Positions 1-7,468 of a DNA stretch of 31,264 nucleotides are shown here, piece by piece. The stretch is from CAZLFQ01 sp964625465 (GTDB lineage Bacteria > Pseudomonadota > Alphaproteobacteria > Rickettsiales > Midichloriaceae). Within the stretch, counting starts at the first letter, position 1. Each line of letters starts with the position of its first letter. The translations under genes were made by a program, and so were the position numbers. The stretch is taken from NCBI GenBank assembly GCA_964625465.1, contig CAZVFD010000015.1, forward strand, positions 1 through 31,264, read 5' to 3'. The notes beneath the pieces were generated by a model. The model saw nothing but the letters and a program-made list of their open reading frames with translations. It ran no database searches and was not told where the DNA came from.

Positions 1-180
1 TTTGTTTGATCTATTTGATTCATACGTCTTTAACTTTTGATCTAGAGTTTCATTCAAATTCGGTGAGAATTTTTTGCTATCTCCCGCCCGCTCTGATTCT
101 ATTATTTTAGAAGCATCTGCAGCATGGCAATTTGTAATGAAAACTAGAACTAAAGCAACAACATAAAATGTTGACTTCAT
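1..180 (-). CDS. Secreted protein of unknown function, 5' part only (cut by window edge)
   Basis: Sixty codons run open from an ATG at 180 to the left edge without a stop, so the C-terminus lies outside the window. The start is supported by a GGAGG ribosome binding site about five bases upstream and by a good promoter at 204-232. Residues 1-20 look like a signal peptide: a Lys after the Met, a hydrophobic stretch (FYVVALVLVF), and an A-type cleavage site ending in CHA before ADAS. The residue before the Cys is not a normal lipobox, so secretion by signal peptidase I is preferred over a lipoprotein. The visible mature part is polar and charged, probably helical. I do not recognise the family. 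It is divergent from plsY. Confidence 0.7.
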   Translation of the reverse strand, partial: MKSTFYVVALVLVFITNCHAADASKIIESERAGDSKKFSPNLNETLDQKLKTYESNRSNK

Positions 181-203
181 GGTACCTCCATTAGATATTG
201 ACT

Positions 204-232
204 ATTATAGTACCTATATGGCGTGAGTTCAA
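204..232 (-). promoter_or_regulatory. Sigma70-like promoter for the secreted protein gene
   Basis: Read on the minus strand, TTGAAC (227-232) is followed after 17 bases by a perfect TATAAT (204-209). The expected transcript start lies shortly before the GGAGG site and ATG at 180. It is back-to-back with the plsY promoter candidate. Confidence 0.6.
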
Positions 233-238
233 GACTTC

Positions 239-267
239 TTGACTAAAAGTTGTTTAGAAAGCATGAT
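239..267 (+). promoter_or_regulatory. Candidate promoter for plsY-cca
   Basis: TTGACT (239-244), a 17-base spacer and CATGAT (262-267) lie about 27 bases before the plsY ATG. The -35 is good and the -10 matches four of six bases. No strong Shine-Dalgarno precedes the plsY start. Confidence 0.4.
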
Positions 268-293
268 TAGGGTTAAATTTTTTTAGTAAAAAC

Positions 294-884
294 ATGGAAG
301 CTTATATCGTTCTCTCGCTAGTTGCATATTTAATTGGTTCAATTCCAACGGGTTATCTTCTTGCTCAAACTTTTAGTAACAAAGACCTTAAAAAAGGTGG
401 TTCTAAAAATATNNNNNNNNNNGCGACGAATGCTTATCGTCTAGCGGGAAAGAGAATAGGGATTGCAACGCTCGTATGTGACTTTGGCAAGGGAGCATTG
501 GCAGTTTTTTTAGTGGATTATTTAAAAGTTGCAGACAAGGAAATGGCGCAACTTTTCGCAGGGTTTTTTGTGATACTAGGTCACATATTCCCAGTATGGT
601 TAAAATTTAGTGGAGGCAAAGGAGTGGCTACAAGTTTAGGTGCATTCTTTTTGATAGATCCAAAACTTGGCTTTATAGCCATTACATCATTTATCATAAT
701 GTTTGTTTTTTTCAGAATTGTGGCAGTAGGCTCTTTGACTGCAGCTTTAGTTACATCACTCTTGGCATCGTTTATGATGACAGGTGAAGTTGCGGCATTG
801 GTAATAATAGTCTCTCTAATGATCTTTTGGAGGCATAGAGAAAATGTTTTACGCATATTGGATGGAAAAGAAAAAAGAATTTAG
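294..884 (+). CDS. plsY: Acyl-phosphate:glycerol-3-phosphate acyltransferase PlsY
   Basis: PlsY is an inner-membrane enzyme that moves an acyl group from acyl-phosphate (made by PlsX) to glycerol-3-phosphate, the first step of phospholipid synthesis. The 196-residue length and multi-helix hydrophobic profile fit the family. Its motifs are visible: GSIPTGYLLA at residues 15-24, the GSxN...ATN block at about 36-46, and the HIFPVWLKFSGGKGVATS loop near residues 97-114. A 10-N assembly gap falls inside the second motif, exactly where the family has I-G between N and A. The true gap is therefore probably 4 bases, which keeps the same frame. The stop TAG is directly followed by the ATG of the next gene, so the two are probably cotranscribed. 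The family call is secure; only the gap residues are unknown. Confidence 0.95.
   Translation: MEAYIVLSLVAYLIGSIPTGYLLAQTFSNKDLKKGGSKNXXXXATNAYRLAGKRIGIATLVCDFGKGALAVFLVDYLKVADKEMAQLFAGFFVILGHIFPVWLKFSGGKGVATSLGAFFLIDPKLGFIAITSFIIMFVFFRIVAVGSLTAALVTSLLASFMMTGEVAALVIIVSLMIFWRHRENVLRILDGKEKRI
413..422. other. 10-N assembly gap inside plsY
   Basis: Ten Ns interrupt the conserved GSxNxGATN motif of plsY. The flanking frame is preserved. The family consensus suggests four missing bases (finishing Ile and adding Gly), so the N count is likely a placeholder. Confidence 0.95.
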
Positions 885-2072
885 ATGTCTAAATTACCTA
901 AATGGATAGCTGTAGAAGAATGCCAAAGAATTTTTGCTACTATGCACGACGCGGGTGGCGATTCTAGGCTGGTAGGAGGGTGTGTTAGAGATGTTGTGTT
1001 GGGCAAAGAGCATTCCGACATAGATATAGCAACAAGCTTGTTGCCCAACCAAGTGTTAGAAATTTTAAAGAAAAAAGATATTAAAGTAATCCCAACAGGC
1101 CTGAAGCATGGCACAGTAACAGCTGTAATTAAAGACAAGCACTACGAAATTACAACTCTTCGAAAAGATGTGGAAACCGATGGAAGACATGCCGTCGTTG
1201 AGTTTACGAATTCTTGGAAAGAAGACGCTGCAAGAAGAGACTTTACTGTTAATGCTATGTCTATGGATCTTGATGGAAAGATTTATGACTACTTTGATGG
1301 CTTGAAAGATCTTGAAAAAAAACTTGTGAAATTTGTTGGGGATCCTGAGAAGAGAATAGAAGAGGATTACTTGCGAATACTTCGCTACTTCAGATTCATT
1401 TCTTATTTTGGTGATGCAGAAATACATAAAGCAAGTTTAAGGGCTTGTGGCAATTTGGCAAAAGGGTTGGGAAAGATTTCAGGTGAGAGATTGCATTTAG
1501 AGATGTTTAAAATTTTATCTTCAACTTTCTCATTAAATGCAATTAGGCTGATGGCAAAGCTCAAAATCCTTGATCTAATTAATATGCCTAATATACCTGA
1601 TAATATTCCCAATTATAATTTGTCGACTAACCCAATTATTAATTTGGCGATATTATTAAGGCTCTCGGGTTATAAGAAGGGGGAGGTTTCAAAATTGGCT
1701 CTTAGGTGGAGGTTTTCAAAAAAGGAGAAGTTTTTACTAGAAGCCCTTGTAAGCTTGGCGGATTTTAGCCTCAAAAGTCCTGTAAACGTTCAGAAAAGAT
1801 TCATATACAAGTTAGGCAAAGACCTCTATTTGGATAGTATTAATATGTTAAATATTGAGTCTCCATTGGAGGTATATATAGAGTTTGCTGAATTGGCAAA
1901 AAGCTGGCAAATGCCTGAATTTAAAATAAATGGTGAAAATGTTATGAAAATGGGGTATAATGGGCCTCAGGTCGGAAAGATCTTGAATAAATTACATCAA
2001 ATGTGGATAGAAAGTGATTTTGAGCTTTCTATGGAAGAACTTTTAAGTAGGGTGGAAAAAAATGGAAATTAA
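885..2072 (+). CDS. cca: CCA tRNA nucleotidyltransferase / poly(A) polymerase family protein
   Basis: Class II nucleotidyltransferase that adds or repairs the 3' CCA end of tRNA. The head domain carries GGCVRD at residues 31-36, the catalytic SDIDIA acid pair (D45, D47), RRDFTVNAM at 117-125 and the EEDYLRILRYFRF nucleotide-binding helix at 159-171. The C-terminal part (about residues 180-395) is the helical tRNA-binding body, with RWRFSKKEKFLLE recalling the alphaproteobacterial type. The 395-residue length is normal for that group. The start ATG abuts the plsY stop with no spacer. Its last 11 bases overlap the next small gene. CCA-adding activity versus poly(A) polymerase cannot be separated from sequence alone, but with one copy in view CCA addition is the likely role. 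Confidence 0.9.
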   Translation: MSKLPKWIAVEECQRIFATMHDAGGDSRLVGGCVRDVVLGKEHSDIDIATSLLPNQVLEILKKKDIKVIPTGLKHGTVTAVIKDKHYEITTLRKDVETDGRHAVVEFTNSWKEDAARRDFTVNAMSMDLDGKIYDYFDGLKDLEKKLVKFVGDPEKRIEEDYLRILRYFRFISYFGDAEIHKASLRACGNLAKGLGKISGERLHLEMFKILSSTFSLNAIRLMAKLKILDLINMPNIPDNIPNYNLSTNPIINLAILLRLSGYKKGEVSKLALRWRFSKKEKFLLEALVSLADFSLKSPVNVQKRFIYKLGKDLYLDSINMLNIESPLEVYIEFAELAKSWQMPEFKINGENVMKMGYNGPQVGKILNKLHQMWIESDFELSMEELLSRVEKNGN

Positions 2073-2256
2073 TAATAATTTACCTACTCCTATGCAGATG
2101 CTTAATGCATTTGATGGAGTGTCTAAAGAGCAATTAGAAATCATCATTGAAGAGCTGCGTCAAGCGGCTGCTAATGATGATTCCGCAGATTCATCTGATG
2201 GTGTGCAAAAAACACCTACTCCAACTACTCAAAAAGAGCCAGTTTTGGAGATTTAA
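2062..2256 (+). CDS. Small acidic hypothetical protein coupled to cca
   Basis: A 64-codon frame starts 11 bases inside the end of cca, the arrangement expected of translational coupling. The protein begins with a short Asn-rich segment and a predicted helix (about residues 8-35, rich in Leu, Ile and Glu). It ends in a disordered Asp/Ser/Thr/Pro tail with repeated TPTP-like spacing. There is no signal peptide or membrane segment. I do not recognise the family. The overlap, codon use like that of its neighbours and lack of a competing reading support a real gene, but its size leaves doubt. Confidence 0.55.
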   Translation: MEINNNLPTPMQMLNAFDGVSKEQLEIIIEELRQAAANDDSADSSDGVQKTPTPTTQKEPVLEI

Positions 2257-2274
2257 TTCGTTTGTTTTAAAAAT

Positions 2275-2774
2275 CTAACGTGAAACTTTGTGGAAAGAAT
2301 TAAGGTGTGGCGGTTGTTTAATGTCCCTCAGATACGCATCCCATAAAGCTGCCTCTTCTTGTGTTTCAGATCTAGGAGGGNNNNNNNNNNNNNNNNNNNN
2401 NNNNNNNNNNNNNNNNNNNNNNNNNNNNNNNNNNNNNNNNNNNNNNNNNNNNNNNNNNNNNNNNNNNNNNNNNNNNNNNNCCTCAGATACGCATCCCATA
2501 AAGCTGCCTCTTCTTGTGTTTCAGATCTAGGAGGGCAGTAATTAGGCATATTAGTACTTGAAGCAGAATACAATGGTTCTGCTTTTTTTATGTACCTTAG
2601 ATACGCATCCCATAAAGCTGCCTCTTCTTGAGTTTCAGATTGAGGAGGGCGGTAATTAGGCATATGAGTAGGTGAAGTAGAATACAATGGTTCTGCTTTT
2701 TTTATGTACCTCAGATACGCATCCCATAAAGCTGCCTCTTCTTGTGTTTCAGATCTAGGAGGGTTGAACTTCAT
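2275..2774 (-). CDS. Tandem-repeat protein of 38-residue units, broken by an assembly gap
   Basis: The frame opens with MKFNPPRSETQ at 2774, behind an AGG ribosome binding site. It runs through repeats of a 38-residue unit, enters the 100-N gap, and resumes in a final unit that ends KVSR-stop at 2275. Each unit contains ETQEEAALWDAYLR, then a basic-aromatic stretch (YIKKAEPLYS) and a Pro/Asn/Tyr linker. Three copies lie before the gap and one after it. The two halves are in different frames only because 100 Ns is a placeholder: the 114-base unit is a multiple of three, so gaps of 59 or 173 bases would restore one frame. There is no signal peptide or membrane segment. Tandem-repeat proteins of this kind are often secreted effectors or surface-interaction proteins in intracellular bacteria, but that role is inference; the family is not recognised. 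Confidence 0.7.
2326..2763. repeat. 114-bp direct tandem repeat array (four copies visible)
   Basis: A 55-base core begins at 2326, 2481, 2595 and 2709. The last three copies are exactly 114 bases apart and the linker between cores is also conserved. Copies differ by only a few bases, implying recent duplication. The 100-N gap (2381-2480) lies inside the array, typical of a collapsed repeat, so copy number is unknown. The array is wholly coding on the minus strand. Confidence 0.9.
2381..2480. other. 100-N assembly gap in repeat array
   Basis: Exactly 100 Ns flanked on both sides by the same repeat boundary. The spacing across it (155 bases between repeat starts) is not a multiple of the 114-base unit, so the gap length is not measured. 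Confidence 0.95.
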
Positions 2775-2784
2775 AAATTACCTA

Positions 2785-2813
2785 TTGGTTAGCTTATGGG
2801 TAAATTTTATGAT
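2785..2813 (+). promoter_or_regulatory. Candidate promoter for ogt
   Basis: TTGGTT (2785-2790), 17 bases, TATGAT (2808-2813), about 40 bases before the ogt ATG. It overlaps the -10 of the opposing promoter candidate of the repeat protein, so the two transcripts may compete. Confidence 0.35.
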
Positions 2814-2832
2814 ATTATTTGATTCTTGAAAA
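2804..2832 (-). promoter_or_regulatory. Candidate promoter for the repeat protein
   Basis: On the minus strand TTTTCA (2827-2832), 17 bases, TAAAAT (2804-2809), about 30 bases before the ATG at 2774. Both boxes are imperfect. Confidence 0.35.
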
Positions 2833-2852
2833 GATTAAAAATTGGATAGTAA

Positions 2853-3353
2853 ATGGAGTTATATAAATCAACAATTAAGACCCCGCTTGGAGATATGATT
2901 GCTATTTCTGGTGAAGAAAATTTACTTTTACTGGAGTTTTCAGATAGTAAGAAATTAGCAAAAAAACTGGATTCATTGGGAAGCAATTTTATTGATAAAA
3001 TATCACATCCAATTAAATCGATTCGTGAAGAGTTGAATTTGTATTTTAAAGGAGAGATGAAGATATTTAATACACCCATGAAAATTATTGGAACAGATTT
3101 TAGAAAAAAGACATGGAAGGAATTGCTAAAAATTCCATATGGCAAAACTATAAGTTACGCCAATCAAGCTAATTCCATGAAAATGCCTAAGGCGTTTAGG
3201 GCAGTTGCAAATGCTAATGGTGCAAATTGCTTCCCGATTATAATTCCTTGTCACAGGGTCATTGCCTCTGATGGCAAATTAGGGGGATATAGTGGAGGGT
3301 TAGAGCGTAAGAAATGGCTTATTAATTTTGAGAGCAGAGCTTCTAAAGTTTAA
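2853..3353 (+). CDS. ogt: Methylated-DNA--[protein]-cysteine S-methyltransferase (Ogt/MGMT type)
   Basis: Suicide DNA-repair protein that transfers the alkyl group from O6-alkylguanine or O4-alkylthymine to its own cysteine. The C-terminal DNA-binding domain is clear: the helix-turn-helix around residues 98-124 with the Arg finger in FRAVANANGAN, the active-site motif IPCHRVIASDG with Cys133, and the GGYSGGLERKKWL tail. The N-terminal domain starts MELYKSTIKTPLGDM, typical of Ogt. The 166-residue length is normal for Ogt, and there is no Ada-type metal-binding domain. It stands alone, divergent from the repeat protein and upstream of an unrelated operon. Confidence 0.95.
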   Translation: MELYKSTIKTPLGDMIAISGEENLLLLEFSDSKKLAKKLDSLGSNFIDKISHPIKSIREELNLYFKGEMKIFNTPMKIIGTDFRKKTWKELLKIPYGKTISYANQANSMKMPKAFRAVANANGANCFPIIIPCHRVIASDGKLGGYSGGLERKKWLINFESRASKV

Positions 3354-3429
3354 GAAAAAGAAGCCAAGAAATACTTTTATAATTGAACGGCTGGATACAA
3401 AAACTTTGGCTAGACTTAGAAAATAAACG

Positions 3430-3458
3430 TTGCTTATTTGTTTTTTGTTTGTTATAAT
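3430..3458 (+). promoter_or_regulatory. Strong sigma70-like promoter of the methyltransferase-GMC operon
   Basis: TTGCTT (3430-3435), a 17-base spacer and a perfect TATAAT (3453-3458) end 31 bases before the ATG at 3490. An AGGG site lies seven bases before that ATG. This is among the best promoter matches in the window. Confidence 0.65.
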
Positions 3459-3489
3459 TCCCCTCGCAAAACAATAATAGGGAAATAAA

Positions 3490-5331
3490 ATGAATAATGA
3501 TCAATTAAAGCTAGAGGCTTCTATTGCTCCTCAGCCAAATCAGCTTAATAAAGTTGTTTGTGATGTAAAGAGTAGGCAAGAATTCAAAGGCTTCTTCACT
3601 GATGTGTTAAACCAAATAGATGAAGAAAAATTTCATAAGATTGCAGAGCCAATATGCTCTCAATCAAATGCAGAAGGAAATACGGATTATAGTTTTGTTT
3701 TGAATGAATTACAATCTAAGTCGGCAAATCCAAGTGTGTTTACTTTATTATCTTCCCTGAAATCTCAAGTAGGGTTGCTTACAATACAAACTTCATCCTT
3801 AATGCCTGATAAACCAAATATTAAAAATATAATGCAAATAGGAAATTCAGGCGCATACCTTAAATCTTTAGGCGACGAATTGCGTGTTACAGGCAGTTCT
3901 TATTTGGTTGATGAGTCTGGAAATGATCTTGCAGGATATGCTCAAAATTTTGATATTAACAAACCGCTTTCAGGCTTCAGATCTTACGACAAATTTTTAC
4001 CCATTGATGATTATAAGCCAATTACTAGTGAGATCCCTGATAATAGCATAGATCTAATAGTTGCATATATTGGGTTGCATCATATTCCTGAAGATAAACT
4101 TGATGCATTTATTAGCTCTATATACAGGGTTTTATCTCCAAGTGGATCATTTGTATTAAGAGAGCATGACAGCAAGGACTCTGATTCACTTCTCTATGCG
4201 CATGCAGCACATACTGTATACAACGCTGTGACAGCACAGGAGCCACCAGCAAGAGAAGAGAGTGAGATTCGCAATTTTCAGCCTATGTCTTATTGGAAAG
4301 ATAAGATGATGCAGCATTCGATGGTGCAACATGGTAATTCTCTTCTGCAAGATAATGATCCTACATTGAACACTCTAATTCGTTTTGTAAAAGATGATAA
4401 TTTAGTAATTAGAAATAGACCTGAGATCAATAAGTATTTAACAGCTTCAGAATGGAACGATGTAGCCCAAGCAGATTCTCGTGCTAAATTTATGGAAGAA
4501 AACCCTTCATATAAATATCACTACTTCAGCGATGCTCTTAACTCTGCATCTGTTGGTTTTAATAGCTGGCTCAAATCTGCTCTCCAATTCGGTTTTAGTA
4601 AAGCCACATTTAGTGAGTATGGTTTTATGAATACATTTATCTCGACAACTTCGACTTTGAGTAATTTATACAATGGATTTAAGTCTCTAGTTGTAGGCGC
4701 GTTTTCAGATGATAAATCATTTTTAGAACGTCAAAAAGCTCTGCATGTTGAAAAAGATTATGCAGAATTTATACATCACACACCATGGTATAAGTTCGAT
4801 TTTATGAAATATGCGAATGAATCTGGCGGATTTGCTAAAAATCCTTGGTTCTATATAGAGTCAAAAGCAAATGAATTGATGGCCAAAATAGTTTCTGGCA
4901 GTGGAAATGCAGGTGACGACTTAACAATAGATATCAAAGTGAACGGTCAAGTTTCACAAGATATGGTAAGAGCATTGGATGCTGAGGCAGAAGTAATTGG
5001 CCAAAATAATTTTCAAACTGCCATGCGCGCCCCAAGATATGAAAAATTCACAGAGTTTGTTAAAGGTCTTGTAGAGAATAATGTGAAAATTTCTGAGATA
5101 GCTGGCAATACTAAAATTGTTGTGAGAATTGATCAGGAATACAACGGCACTATTTATAATAATGCTGCTAAGAATCTTTGTTTCACTGAACAAGTTTGTA
5201 AACCTCTATACTCATGGCAAGATGAATCAACTATTCATACTACTGTAGAAGTTAATACAGAAGATTTAGATTACTTGATTCATGGTTTAGCAGAGAATTT
5301 CGCAGAACTTGGCCACATTTATGATTTATAA
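3490..5331 (+). CDS. Large protein with class I SAM-dependent methyltransferase domain, substrate unknown
   Basis: A 613-residue protein with no signal peptide. Residues about 112-230 form a class I methyltransferase fold: IMQIGNSGAYLKSL (114-127) stands for the SAM-binding glycine loop, in a degenerate form. YLVDES (138-143) gives the acidic end of strand 2, IDLIVAYIGLHHIPED (187-202) the motif IV/post-I region with HH, and VLSPSGSFVLREHD (214-227) the strand 5 hairpin. The N-terminal 110 residues and C-terminal 380 residues match nothing I recognise; the C-terminal part is mixed helical with no clear membrane helices. The gene has its own strong promoter and is followed after 18 bases by a GMC oxidoreductase, so the two probably act together, for example methylating and oxidising one small molecule or lipid. 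Domain call firm, function unknown. Confidence 0.75.
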   Translation: MNNDQLKLEASIAPQPNQLNKVVCDVKSRQEFKGFFTDVLNQIDEEKFHKIAEPICSQSNAEGNTDYSFVLNELQSKSANPSVFTLLSSLKSQVGLLTIQTSSLMPDKPNIKNIMQIGNSGAYLKSLGDELRVTGSSYLVDESGNDLAGYAQNFDINKPLSGFRSYDKFLPIDDYKPITSEIPDNSIDLIVAYIGLHHIPEDKLDAFISSIYRVLSPSGSFVLREHDSKDSDSLLYAHAAHTVYNAVTAQEPPAREESEIRNFQPMSYWKDKMMQHSMVQHGNSLLQDNDPTLNTLIRFVKDDNLVIRNRPEINKYLTASEWNDVAQADSRAKFMEENPSYKYHYFSDALNSASVGFNSWLKSALQFGFSKATFSEYGFMNTFISTTSTLSNLYNGFKSLVVGAFSDDKSFLERQKALHVEKDYAEFIHHTPWYKFDFMKYANESGGFAKNPWFYIESKANELMAKIVSGSGNAGDDLTIDIKVNGQVSQDMVRALDAEAEVIGQNNFQTAMRAPRYEKFTEFVKGLVENNVKISEIAGNTKIVVRIDQEYNGTIYNNAAKNLCFTEQVCKPLYSWQDESTIHTTVEVNTEDLDYLIHGLAENFAELGHIYDL

Positions 5332-5349
5332 TTTTATAGGTATTTTAAT

Positions 5350-7467
5350 ATGAAAACTGTATTTAGAAAAACAATTGCCACGCCTAGTTGGCAGGAAGCA
5401 GAAAAGCTTGCGGCAGAAAAGTGTCTCGAGCAGTCTCGTAAAGCTGAAGAGGCAGAGCTAGGTGCTGAAAAACAAAGAATTGAGATTATAGAAGCATTAC
5501 ATCAAAGGGTAGTGGATTATCTATTCCCAAAAGATGATGTTAGAATTGATAGCAAAAGAGGTGCGATTAATTATTTTCGTGATCATTTCGAAATTATCCC
5601 TAATGATATAAAAAAATTACTTACTATTGCAACGTATAAAATTCCTAATGTATTGGAAGTTGATATAAGACAGTCGGTATTTAAAGTTTGGCAAGAAGAA
5701 GGGGGTGATATCGCATATGCAGCAAATTTACTACGTAAATTCTATTTACAAGCGGCATATCAAGTTTTCTCAAATCCATCAGATAAAGAGAAAAGGAGCA
5801 GTATGGAAGAAGGAACAAGTTCTGCAGAATTTACCAAGTATATGGCCGCTTATCATCCAGTTAAAATTGTAGATAAGAAAATTGTATCGAGCGATGGTAA
5901 GCCATTCGATTATGTTATAATTGGCAGTGGTCCAGCTGGTTCTGTAATTGCAAATAAGCTTGTAAAATCATTAGATGTAAATGTACTGCTTGTTGAGAAA
6001 GGAGCATTTATAGAGCCTGGCATCAATACTGAATACTTTACTGACTTGTTTGAATCTCACAATATGAGGACAAATGATAATAATCACATGTTATATGTTA
6101 GGAATGGTGAAGCGGTTGGTGGTGGCTCAGCAATTAACGTGAATCTTGCTTTTTCTCCGTTGTTGCCATCAATAAAAGAGAAGATATCAAATTGGATTAA
6201 AGATGGTAGAATCAATTCAGATTTTATTCATGGCAATACAACCTCTCAGGACTTTGAAAAGCTAGCAAGAGCATATGATTGGGTAAAAAAAGAAATCGGC
6301 ACAAGAGAGATTGCAGATTATGAGATTAATGCAAATAATCGCATTTTATATGATGGATACAATAAGTCTGCAAAATATGATCTAAACCAGCATCTTAATG
6401 AAAGAGGTGAATATGTAAAAACTTCAGCTGCAGATGCATTTTTATACCCTGCACTTTTTGGAAATTATAAGGGTAAATTAAGTATTATATCTGAAGCAGC
6501 GGCAAAATCTCTCAAGCATGATGGAACAAAAGTTACTTCAATGGATATTAAATATAGTCCAAAGGCTCATAGTGTATCCAAAATTGAGAATATCAATAAT
6601 ATCGATATTAAAGATGGTGATGAATTAACCATTGAAGGAGCTAATTTTATTGTATCTGCGGGAACTCTTGGGTCAACTGAGTTGCTTCTTAAATCTGATT
6701 TAGGAAATTCTAAAATAGGAAATGGGTTAATTATGCACCCATCTATAGGTCTAGGGGGCATATTTGATCAAGAGATAAATATTCAAGATGGCTTGTCTTA
6801 TTCAGTGTATAGTAATGCTCAAGATCCTTCAGATGGATATTTCTTTGAATCAATGGCGGCAGATCCAAGTTTTGTGGCAGCGATCCATCCGGGAAGTGCA
6901 AGTAATATTCTAGAAACAGTGGTTGATTATTCGCATTTGGGTGGGTTTGGCGTTATGCTTGTTGACACAGTAAGTTCGGACAATAAAGTCTATCTTAAAG
7001 AAGATGGAGAGGTCGGGATTGATTATAAGCTTTCTGAGGGAGATGTAATCCGTTTGAAGAAAGGTATGTGTGAAGCAGTTGATATATTATTCAAACAACA
7101 TGCTAAAAAAGTTTTTATACCTTCTGTTGAAAATATATCAAGCAAGGATACAGGGTTTTTTAATAATAATATTGATGCCTGTAATTATATTCAGAATATG
7201 ACTTTTAAAAACCATCAAACTACGATGTCGTCTGCTCATATGCAGGCAACAAATAAGCTTGGTGAAGTTATATCAACGGATTTCAAGCTGATCGCAGATG
7301 ATGGTCATGAATATGATAATCTGTATGTTTGCGATAGCAGTGTATTTCCAACTTCGGTTGGAGCTAACCCAATGCAATCAATATACACATTTGCAGCACT
7401 GTTTTCAGATCAGCTTGTAGCTGCGCATAGTGATGAAAATACTAATTACAGCCATGCAGAGTTATAG
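5350..7467 (+). CDS. GMC-family FAD-dependent oxidoreductase with long N-terminal extension
   Basis: A 705-residue flavoenzyme of the glucose-methanol-choline family. Residues 187-219 hold the FAD-binding strand-helix-strand (DYVIIGSGPAGSVIANKL, then VNVLLVEKG). GEAVGGGSAINVNLAF (253-268) is the GMC signature. The C-terminal active-site region keeps SSAHM with His630 and GANPMQSI with Asn673, positions that in the family hold the catalytic His and His/Asn pair. The first 185 residues are an extra domain: a charged coiled segment (about 15-50), then helices with YLFP and LRKFYLQAAYQVFSNPSD. These vaguely recall the small subunit of membrane gluconate-type dehydrogenases, so this may be a fused partner domain (inference). 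The substrate is probably an alcohol or sugar alcohol. It lies 18 bases after the methyltransferase gene with an AGG site and ends one base from the convergent fixH stop. Confidence 0.85.
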   Translation: MKTVFRKTIATPSWQEAEKLAAEKCLEQSRKAEEAELGAEKQRIEIIEALHQRVVDYLFPKDDVRIDSKRGAINYFRDHFEIIPNDIKKLLTIATYKIPNVLEVDIRQSVFKVWQEEGGDIAYAANLLRKFYLQAAYQVFSNPSDKEKRSSMEEGTSSAEFTKYMAAYHPVKIVDKKIVSSDGKPFDYVIIGSGPAGSVIANKLVKSLDVNVLLVEKGAFIEPGINTEYFTDLFESHNMRTNDNNHMLYVRNGEAVGGGSAINVNLAFSPLLPSIKEKISNWIKDGRINSDFIHGNTTSQDFEKLARAYDWVKKEIGTREIADYEINANNRILYDGYNKSAKYDLNQHLNERGEYVKTSAADAFLYPALFGNYKGKLSIISEAAAKSLKHDGTKVTSMDIKYSPKAHSVSKIENINNIDIKDGDELTIEGANFIVSAGTLGSTELLLKSDLGNSKIGNGLIMHPSIGLGGIFDQEINIQDGLSYSVYSNAQDPSDGYFFESMAADPSFVAAIHPGSASNILETVVDYSHLGGFGVMLVDTVSSDNKVYLKEDGEVGIDYKLSEGDVIRLKKGMCEAVDILFKQHAKKVFIPSVENISSKDTGFFNNNIDACNYIQNMTFKNHQTTMSSAHMQATNKLGEVISTDFKLIADDGHEYDNLYVCDSSVFPTSVGANPMQSIYTFAALFSDQLVAAHSDENTNYSHAEL

Positions 7468-7468
7468 T

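Noticed and set aside
2288..2541. Plus-strand open frames through the repeat and N gap
   Set aside because: They lack ribosome binding sites and exist mainly because Ns hide stops; the minus-strand frame has an RBS, a regular protein repeat and a natural stop.
2326..2763. Regular repeats that might be a CRISPR array
   Set aside because: The linkers between the 55-base cores are themselves conserved and the whole 114-base unit is coding in one frame; CRISPR spacers would be unique.
3354..3429. Possible terminator or tRNA between ogt and the methyltransferase gene
   Set aside because: Only a 6-7 base inverted match with a long loop is present and no T-tract or cloverleaf can be drawn.
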